From assembly GCF_947623445.1 (NCBI RefSeq), contig NC_135247.1, positions 18,168,501 to 18,232,500 of the forward strand: a DNA stretch of 64,000 nucleotides, written 5' to 3'. Within the stretch, counting starts at the first letter, position 1. Every line of letters starts with the position of its first letter. Positions 57,001-64,000 of the stretch are shown piece after piece. The notes under the pieces were generated by a model, which was given only the letters and a program-made list of their open reading frames with translations, had not been told where the DNA came from and searched no databases. The stretch comes from Clavelina lepadiformis (Eukaryota > Chordata > Ascidiacea > Aplousobranchia > Clavelinidae). The position numbers and the translations under genes are program-made.

Positions 57001-58660
57001 TTTGTTTGCTAATATGAAGCAGCTTTTTTACTTAAAAAGCACTGTAACCAAACCCTTGTGTTAATTTAGGTGATATCAACCGATTTAAAACTTCTTTCTC
57101 TGGGTTAAGCACAAAAAGACTAGAGGTAAAATCTGAAACCTAGCTATATATCCATCCACATTTAAAAAAATACAAATAGCGGTAAGTTTAACTATGCTAC
57201 TGAATTTTCTTGAAATATGTCTCATTTATGTACCAGCGTATTTCAAGTTTTCTGGGAAACATATTTGCGGTGAGTGGCCCCGTTCTTGAAGAAGAAAAGC
57301 AATTTTGGGACTTTGTAGCTGACCTAAACACAAGCGTTTTAGTCTGCCTCGAGACATTGGTATGATTTTGAAATTTGCTAAAGAAAAAGTTTTATTTTTC
57401 TTTCACTTGGTGTCGCCATATTTATAAAAGAATTTAAAATTGTCTTTTAATTCACTTAAGGAAGCGGATTTGGTTACAAGATCCACTGAAAGAATTAGCT
57501 CCCAGATTCCAAACTCTGACAGGATTCTCAGCGTTGAGAACGTCCAAAGAAGTGAAGGTTTAGTAGAAAGAAAAGTTACGCTTTCCACCTCCCACACAAA
57601 GGTAAAGCAGATGTTTAAGATTAAGGTTGTGGTTTAAACAAGCTTCGTTTATACATAACATCTTTGCATACTTTTTCTTTTACATAAAACTTAACTATAT
57701 ATGTGTAGTTTGTTTTACATCATAGTTCCTTTTTATAACATCACTTTTTGAGTTTCGCTGCTGCGCGTCCACCTCCAACTATATGCACAGCCCAATCATT
57801 TCTTATGAGGATATAACGAAATTAAATTACATTAATTGTTTGTTTTTCGTCGATCAGATACAATTAAATCATTTGCAAGTAGAAGGCTGGAATGGGGAGG
57901 AAGCCAATCCTGACAGTAGTTATTTGTCAAACGCCATTAACATGTTGCAGACGCTGGTGAAAGAGAAAGAAAGAGTTGTTGTTTATTGCAGGTGATCGCT
58001 TTTACTGTCTAACTTTTCTTTCAAAACATCATTACTGTTCTTTAAATTTTTATATGTTATTTTAATGAGGTATGACGTTGTAATTGTAAATATAACGACA
58101 TTTTAACTTACAAGGGACGGTTGTACACGAACGGGAACTTTCATTGCTCTGCTTAATCTGGTCGAAAGATTGAAAAGTGAAAGCAGGATTGACGTTTTCC
58201 GAACAATCAAGGACCTGAGAGACATGAGACCAAATATGGTCAATAATTTGGTAAGAAATGTGTCAGAGAGTCAATTTTTAAAGGGGTCAATTTTTAAGTC
58301 AATTTTTTAAATTTTTCGAAGGCAAAGTGAAAATATTCCACTTAAGAAATTAGGTCCATAAATTTGATAACTGTCAAAATGATTTTGAGAGAATGACTTA
58401 ATTTTGCGAATAAACTAAAAGTTTTGCCAAAAACTTGTGCTTGGAGTTCTTATATCATATTGTTGCTATTCTCTTATTCTTTTTATTGTTTGAATTATTT
58501 CATTACTGTATCAGAATTATAACTGAATCATTATTATATTATGCTGATTTTTCATCGATCTTCTACTTTGTACTTTTGTTTTCAGGACCTATACAGATTC
58601 TGTTACAAGTTCATGGAAAACTATTTAAAAGATTTCCAGACTTATGGGAATTTTCAGTGA
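47910..58660 (+). CDS. Receptor-type protein tyrosine phosphatase with CTLD / fibronectin-III-like ectodomain (right member of the pair)
   Basis: Type I receptor phosphatase, 1108 aa in 27 exons. Exons are 47910-47988, 48291-48467, 48556-48673, 48770-49053, 49633-49845, 50044-50153, 50229-50321, 50632-50811, 51261-51442, 51522-51574, 51891-51943, 52083-52149, 52224-52369, 52515-52605, 52720-52781, 52851-52985, 53082-53216, 56041-56186, 56405-56540, 56604-56707, 56859-56956, 57070-57125, 57237-57359, 57461-57601, 57858-57991, 58115-58250 and 58586-58660; phases fit throughout. It has a signal peptide, a CTLD with ~125-residue insert, FnIII-like strands and one membrane segment (~456-478). Phosphatase domain D1 has all key parts: [30 protein letters not shown] (Asp741), [10 protein letters not shown] (Cys774) and the Q-loop MVQTEDQY. 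D2 keeps [10 protein letters not shown] (Cys1038) but lacks the WPD aspartate and Q-loop Gln, as in regulatory D2 domains such as that of CD45. The juxtamembrane region has tyrosines, including [10 protein letters not shown]. Intron 17 is enlarged to 2.8 kb by a transposon-like insertion in opposite orientation. Confidence 0.92.
53874..55647 (-). mobile_element. Decayed transposon-like coding unit of a widespread uncharacterised animal family, in RPTP intron 17
   Basis: Four minus-strand pieces line up, from right to left, with one protein type that I recognise from many invertebrate genomes and know only as uncharacterised. Piece 1 (55647-55328) has paired cysteine motifs ([22 protein letters not shown]) suggesting zinc binding. 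Piece 2 (55245 to about 54905) has the proline-rich [19 protein letters not shown] and NDLTRDLNL. Piece 3 (54827-54285) has [43 protein letters not shown] and [15 protein letters not shown]. Piece 4 (54272-53874) has [12 protein letters not shown] and [12 protein letters not shown] splice (donor after 55328, acceptor near 55246) joins pieces 1 and 2. At least two in-frame stops and a frame break separate the rest, so it is dead. High copy number in other genomes suggests a transposable element, but I see no terminal repeats here. Confidence 0.7.
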
Positions 58661-59373
58661 TTGATTTCAAAAGAACAGTGACAATGTTAAGGAAATAGAT
58701 TTTGTTTTTTCAACTGTCAGTACAATAGAGACACTATACTTTAACTCTGCACTTGGACTTTTAATTTTAACTTAGACTATATGCCATATGGTGTACCTTG
58801 TCGTTTTCGCTGTAGTTCTCATAAACACTGCTCTGATGGTGTTATACTCACATTTCTGTTCTTAGAATTGGAACCTTTCTGTGCATTTGTTTTCATTCAT
58901 TTAATGTATTGCATACTTGGTGCAAAATTTTCTTCGTGGTCTAGAACTACTTTCTCTGTAACCAAATTCCATTTCCATGTGTGCACATTTATAACACATT
59001 TCACAATTAACAAATTCTTTGTACTAGAAAACATTCAGAATATTTAAATTTTTCACCTTGCACAAGCCGCAGTTTATTGCTTCTGCCACTTCTAAATAAA
59101 GTCTTTTTACCCGGTAAAATTTATTCCTACGCAAGGTGTAACATCGGGTTACTGATGTAAATATAGATGTGTCAGGTTATACTGTATAACCTTTTGTACT
59201 TTTAAGATGATTTTAGGATTTCGCACGTTTTAAGCGATGTATCGTGTTTGTCTGTTCACCTTTTCAAGCAATTTTTTTGAACCTGCCTCCCCTAGACAGG
59301 AAACGTTGCACCCATTGTCAAGATTGTAGGTATTTTTTTCAGTGAGCTGCTTTTGTTATATGTGTTATGCTGC
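58661..59373. other. 3' flank of the phosphatase receptor gene
   Basis: Untranslated and intergenic sequence. It contains the candidate AATAAA at 59095-59100; nothing else recognisable precedes the solo LTR. Confidence 0.5.
59095..59100 (+). terminator. Candidate polyadenylation signal of the phosphatase receptor
   Basis: AATAAA about 435 bases after the stop codon on the coding strand, before the solo LTR. Confidence 0.4.
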
Positions 59374-60066
59374 TGTAGTGGCTTGGGAGCCACATCCAAT
59401 ACCAGTATACCAATTGTGGAAACATATGCGCCATTTAAACATTGCTCATTGATAAACCTACAGCTAGCATTTAATATTTGCAATGCAGATGCAATTCGGC
59501 TGCAGTCACAACTTTACAAACTGCAATCGTTATGCAATATTTGGAAACTTGCACTAAATAACTTTATGTGAAAGCGCCGTTTAGTACGTTACCAGGTGAT
59601 TTCATAACATCCGAGTTTTAACTGTAAATAATTCCCATCTGCCAACGCTTTGCTTTTATCGTTCACACATTCTGAAATATGCGTGTATTTTGTGTTGAAT
59701 ATTTCCGTTCACAAGCGCTCTACGCTGTTATAAGCTTAAACTTCTGTGCGTGTAGCGCCCAGACAGAGAGATACCGAATCGTACGAACGTATTACGTCAG
59801 TCGTGTTAGAATGTAATTTGTTAGACTTGTTTTAATTGGTGAATGCTAAGTTTGTGCTTGTGTCATAATAATCGGAACCTGTACAGTTCCTACAATAAAG
59901 GATTGTTTCTGATAAACTGTATCTGTTAATCGTAATAGCTTTCGGCTAGTAACAGTAGTAACACGTTAAGGTTAGAGATTTCTAACCGCACGCAACCTCG
60001 GAGTCAGATCATTAATTCGGCAGGTAAACTAAGACCTAAAGGTTAAGATAAGCAGTAACCTCCGCA
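59374..60066 (+). repeat. Solo LTR of the same family as the element at 18812
   Basis: A 693-bp LTR beginning TGTAGTGGCTTGGGAGCC and ending TCCGCA, flanked by the 4-bp duplication CTGC (59370-59373 and 60067-60070). There is no internal region, so the two LTRs of a complete copy have recombined. Short target duplications of this size are usual for Ty3/gypsy elements. Confidence 0.78.
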
Positions 60067-60514
60067 CTGCTTTTGTTATATTTTGATGCGTTTACAGTTT
60101 GCACCCTTTCTGTCTCTACTTTATTGCCCTTTTAAGGTAGTCTTATGTTCTAGTATAGGCGCAACCTTTTGTTTTGACGAAATTTAATGTATTCTTATTG
60201 CACAACAGAAACTTCTGTCGTCTGCTTTAAAGCGCGTAATAAATTGTATTAGAAATTCTCATTTTGATCACTGAAGTCGGTGTTTTATCACAGAATTAGC
60301 CACATTTCGTTAATTGCCTCTGCTATCATGATACACCTTAGGTGTAGGATATTGATCTTTTTATAGCAAATATCTCGACAAGTCTAAAAGGGCTTTCACA
60401 TGCATCACGTGGGCTATATTATTTACAAAAATTGCTTTAGTCGTGAAGTGTTCACATACTTTGAAGATTTCAAATAGTGACGTATCAATTAAAGTCTAAA
60501 TAGGACTGATGATG

Positions 60515-61140
60515 TCAGCAGGTTATGTACTTGAAATGAAGAGCAGGAATACCGTTAAAAGTCTGGATTATCAACTGGAAATATCTTGCAGTCACTGGGT
60601 GTGGAAACTCCTTCTGAACTTTAGTATTTCCATCCCGGTTACCTTCAAATATCTGCGCAGATTCAAAATAAAAGCTTAAACTTCATCAAACATCGTCTAA
60701 CCCAAAACGAAACACATAAAATCATTATTTCTGAGAGTTTTCTCTGGTATAGTACCACCCAGCACACATATAACTATACTGGATCGTCTCCATGGTTGTC
60801 TTCAACAACTTATAATTGATCAGTTGATTTCCCATAACTCAGCAAGTAACTTGATAACCAAGTCATTCCGTTTGCACGACCTTGCGTGACAACAGCAACC
60901 ACCATTTTAGGAATTTTTAAGTCCACCTGAAGCCACTGACTAGCTTGATAATCTACAAAGTTATGTTTTTGTTAACTTCACAGTTTGGAATCGGTTGTAG
61001 ACGTTCTTCGTTAGTGATTCAGGTCCTCCAACAGGAACCTTCAATCAACTTTATAGCCCAGTGTATAACTTCCTATATAGCGCTGAATAGGAAACGACTT
61101 TTATAAGTTGATCCTGAGTAATATTAAACACTTCGTCACT
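60515..61140 (-). pseudogene. Decayed discoidin-domain gene fragment 2
   Basis: On the minus strand, exon 60652-60515 is intact and encodes IFEGNRDGNTKVQ..TARYFQLIIQTFN..YITC then stop, the canonical end of a discoidin domain. The preceding exon starts at 60952 after a good acceptor and encodes QWLQVDLKIPKMVVAVVTQG, but it has a TAA at 60810-60812 before its end. Farther upstream (to about 61140) only non-coding similarity to 46.49-46.55 kb remains, and no signal peptide or EGF exon was found. It could be a recent pseudogene, or the in-frame stop could be an allele or an assembly error. Confidence 0.7.
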
Positions 61141-61431
61141 ACCAACTTGCTACGAAAGAAATGTATATACTAGCTTGAAATAAACTAGTACAAATAATAT
61201 CTCGGATTTTTTGATTTTCATCCAATCCCAACCGATTGAATAAATCGTCCTGATAAAAATAAAGATCACCTATATAGCCGGAACAAACTAAATTGTAAAC
61301 ATACTGGTGACTCGCTTAACTACGGTATCTTTTGCATGGCCTTTGGTTTGTAAACTTTTTTTTTCTGGGATTAAAAAACATAATTTGTGGATTTTTTGCT
61401 TGCCAGAGCTCGAAGACAAACTGTTTAAAAC

Positions 61432-62242
61432 GGTGGTCGGACGATTCAACCCACGGACGATTTAACCCCGGACGATTCAACCCCGGACGATTCAACCTGC
61501 GGATGATTCAACCCCCAGACGATTCAACCCACGGACCTTTCACGCTTTACTTATAGCTTAGATTATCACCAAGTTACTTTGTAGCCAATTGTAAGCTTAA
61601 TGTTGGACAGTCTAGACTGTAGAGTCTAGAGTTAGGCAATTCTGAATAGGCCTGATCGTCGTGGTTAACGGTTATGGTACCATTGCAATCGTACCGTATT
61701 TTCTTCAGGTGCAAACTTTAAACTAACCACAACGAAATAAGCAGAACTATAGCACACAGAATCCCTCTCTCTGCTATAGGAAAGGTTATTCGTTTATTTT
61801 CAAAATAATAAATTGAATGGAGACAAGCGACTTCTACCACTCTCAAAATGTTCGATCTCCCGATTCAAACTTTTTTTTTGATGGGAAATCTTCCCGTTGA
61901 TGGGATATTTTCATTCCCATCTACATACAGTTGTTTCTAAAGTTTGAATTTTAATCGACGTGTAGGCTTTATTTATTTTTTGCTAAACAGGCCTACTTGC
62001 TACAACACAGTACATAAACTTCATTTTATTTCAACACAAGATGTGTATTGGTATAGTGGTAAAAGCGGCATCCTTGCCTGATAACGAACTGAGTAGACGT
62101 TTTTGTAAATAGTTTGAATCGTCCTAGGTTGAATCGATCGCGGGTTGAAATTTCCGCGGGTTGAATCGTCTGTAGGTTAAATCGTCCGGGGGTTCAATCG
62201 TCCGTGGGTTGAATCGTCCGTGGGTTGAAGCGAACTAGAACC
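61432..62242. mobile_element. Third MULE-like element, non-autonomous, with tandem-array termini
   Basis: An 811-bp element flanked by GTTTAAAAC (61423-61431) and GTTTAAAGC (62243-62251), a 9-bp duplication with one change. The left end has about seven ~15-16-bp units of the type CGGACGATTCAACCCA. The right end has a similar number in inverse orientation (GAATCGTCCGTGGGTT). The inside has no open frame of note. The design is the same as in the elements at 11394 and 42587, but the unit sequence differs. A stretch near 62048 (GGTATAGTGGTAAAAG) looks like a tRNA A-box, without a matching B-box. Confidence 0.78.
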
Positions 62243-62251
62243 GTTTAAAGC

Positions 62252-64000
62252 AGCCTAAAACATATAAGTAGATTATTGTTTAACGATTATAGCCGTAACA
62301 TACAACATGTGCAGCCTGCAAAGATAAGACCACGGGATTTACATAACCAAATTTTTCTAAACAATTAGTTTTCTTTTTGTCCTCTACCCATCAATCTTAC
62401 GTCATTGCAAGCGATAGAATTCCGCAACAATCTTTTTCAGCTTTCTTTGCAATAGAGTAACTTTAAATAACAACAGTAACAGTAACTTTAAATAGGCGGA
62501 AGCTATTTAACTCTCTATTCATTGCCACATTGTACATAACATTATTTACGTTCTTATACAAATGCTTTACATTTGCACCCATTTACTTTGTTTGCCACAT
62601 CCCAGTCTTGTTGGGGAAAGTTAGCGTCAGTTTCGGGTTTTATAATTTGAAAATAATATTTTTATGAGATTGTTTGTTTTGAACATCGGTTCGATTGTAA
62701 ACATATTTTTGAATAAGTTAATGCAAAGAATTTGTCCATCACTCCAGCTTACGGAAAGTGTAAAACTTGTTTTAATAATGTGTTACGTTAACTTGACGAG
62801 TATTATAACTTCCTGATTGTCTATTACATTCGTGCTGAAAAAAGATGAAAATTTTAAAAGCAAGATAAATAGTCTTTAAAAATGATAGGTCACAGTATAA
62901 GATTGAGTCTGTTAATTAATCTGCTATTTTGCAATCAATCCTAATTTCTTTATTGAGGAAGTTAGCTAACAACACCCAACTGCTGAAACATTAAAATCTA
63001 AACCAGTATATTAACTTAAATCACTTCCTCGTATTGTTAGGATGATCTATATTCTATATTCTCTTACTTGAAACTACTTGGAACAACACAGCAAGCGTTT
63101 TACACAATATTTTTCGTTTACTGATTTTAGATGTGACATCAGTTTCTATTTTATTTTCTAACTTACAATAAGGACAAAGTTGTATCAAAGCGGGTCATGG
63201 AATTTCGACTTGTTTTCAGGCGTTTGTGTATTTAATTTGTTTGAGGCAACGCCTTTACCGGTGACTTTGATTAACAGTATCTGAAAGCAGACTGTTTTAT
63301 TTCAAAAATATTTTAACGTTATTGTAGAAACAAATTAATCCCTATAAGTTGATTTGCGTTAAATTCACGATAAGGTAAAATTAAACTGATTACATTTTGG
63401 TTTTTTCGTTTTTCTCGAAATGGTAAAAAGCAATGGGGTTGAATTATTCATTTCCAGTGTTGCTGGGTAGTTGAACGTACTGTAGTTTGCATTTACAGTT
63501 GTAACGTAGTTGATACGAAATAGCAGTTATGTCTTATTGAATGATATGAAATTCCTGAGGTAAATAGTAAGACGTGGAAAAATCTGAAGAACTTACAATG
63601 CTAAATAAATGATATTGGCTGTTAACTGCAATGGAACGTATGTAATAATAATAACTGTATAGTCGTAAGTGTTGCCTTTACTTAAATTCGGACTTTTACA
63701 CTAGTCCTTCGTCGTAGTATAAAGTTCAGTACAAGGTTGTTTTCATGCGGATACCTGGTCTGTTTCTCTCAACAGCTGCGCTGATTACCGTTTCCTTCTT
63801 TTCACGAGATCTGTTGGCTCGGGTTCAATTCCCAGACCAGTTGTTTTGAAACTGGAAATAACAGAGAATCGTAAAAAGACTTGCTTGATTGGTTCGGTGG
63901 AGCCTGCGCTAGCCTCAGTGCTACATGTAACCGAAAATATGACGCATCCTTTGAGATGACTATCATAATTTGTCAAGCTTTAGGTGTTATGGTGTTGCGT
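62252..64000. other. Intergenic region at the right edge, nothing firm
   Basis: AT-rich, without recognisable exons. A B-box-like GGGTTCAATTCCC at about 63819-63831, with flanking TGGTCTG and CAGACCA, hints at a tRNA-derived SINE, but the fold is poor and I do not call it. Confidence 0.5.

Noticed and set aside
61332..61556. 74-codon frame with repeated FNPGR-type peptide
   Set aside because: It is the translation of the terminal DNA array of the third MULE-like element.
62048..62095. tRNA-like A-box (GGTATAGTGGTAAAAG)
   Set aside because: There is no B-box at the right distance and no acceptor-stem pairing.
63748..63842. Possible tRNA or SINE with B-box GGGTTCAATTCCC and pairing TGGTCTG/CAGACCA
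   Set aside because: The T arm and spacing do not fit a tRNA and there is no second copy in the window; too weak to annotate.

Overview
The window looks like nuclear DNA of a tunicate, most likely a Ciona-like ascidian. The basis is AT-rich sequence, intron-rich genes with canonical GT..AG borders, animal-specific domain combinations (receptor tyrosine phosphatase, F5/8C discoidin, sigma GST, METTL27-type methyltransferase) and a dense load of animal-type transposons. The species call is inference. I see no bacterial operon, CRISPR array or rRNA.

Layout. (1) 0-4.5 kb: two tandem METTL27-like methyltransferase genes on the minus strand. (2) 7.2-33.2 kb: a tandem duplication of a block carrying a kynurenine aminotransferase (KYAT) gene followed by a sigma-class GST gene. 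Copy A (7.2-18.8 kb) carries a MULE-type DNA transposon in KYAT intron 5, a hAT-type element, and a Ty3/gypsy-type LTR element that cuts off its GST after exon 1. Copy B (21.9-33.2 kb) has a KYAT gene with every exon open and a complete GST gene, plus insertions of its own. The copies are very similar even in introns, so they are either a recent duplication or two haplotypes joined during assembly. (3) 34.8-36.5 kb: a small secreted EGF plus discoidin protein. (4) 36.9-58.7 kb: two divergently transcribed receptor genes whose promoters and ectodomain exons form a ~3.8-kb inverted repeat around a 5.4-kb spacer. Both encode signal peptide, C-type-lectin-like domain (CTLD) with a large insert, fibronectin-III-like region and one membrane segment. 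The right gene continues into two cytoplasmic tyrosine phosphatase domains (1108 aa). The left gene ends in a short tyrosine-rich tail (561 aa). This resembles a paired receptor system and is the most interesting feature here. (5) 58.7-64 kb: a solo LTR, a decayed discoidin copy and a third MULE-like element.

Working together. The two receptors plausibly read the same or related ligands: one would remove phosphotyrosine, the other would present phosphotyrosine docking sites (inference). KYAT and GST are metabolic or detoxification enzymes that were duplicated together. Three MULE-like elements (11.4, 42.6 and 61.4 kb) share one architecture, terminal inverted arrays of ~15-16-bp units, but each has its own unit sequence.

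Exon coordinates come from open frames, splice consensus and comparison between the paralogous copies in the window. No transcript data were available.
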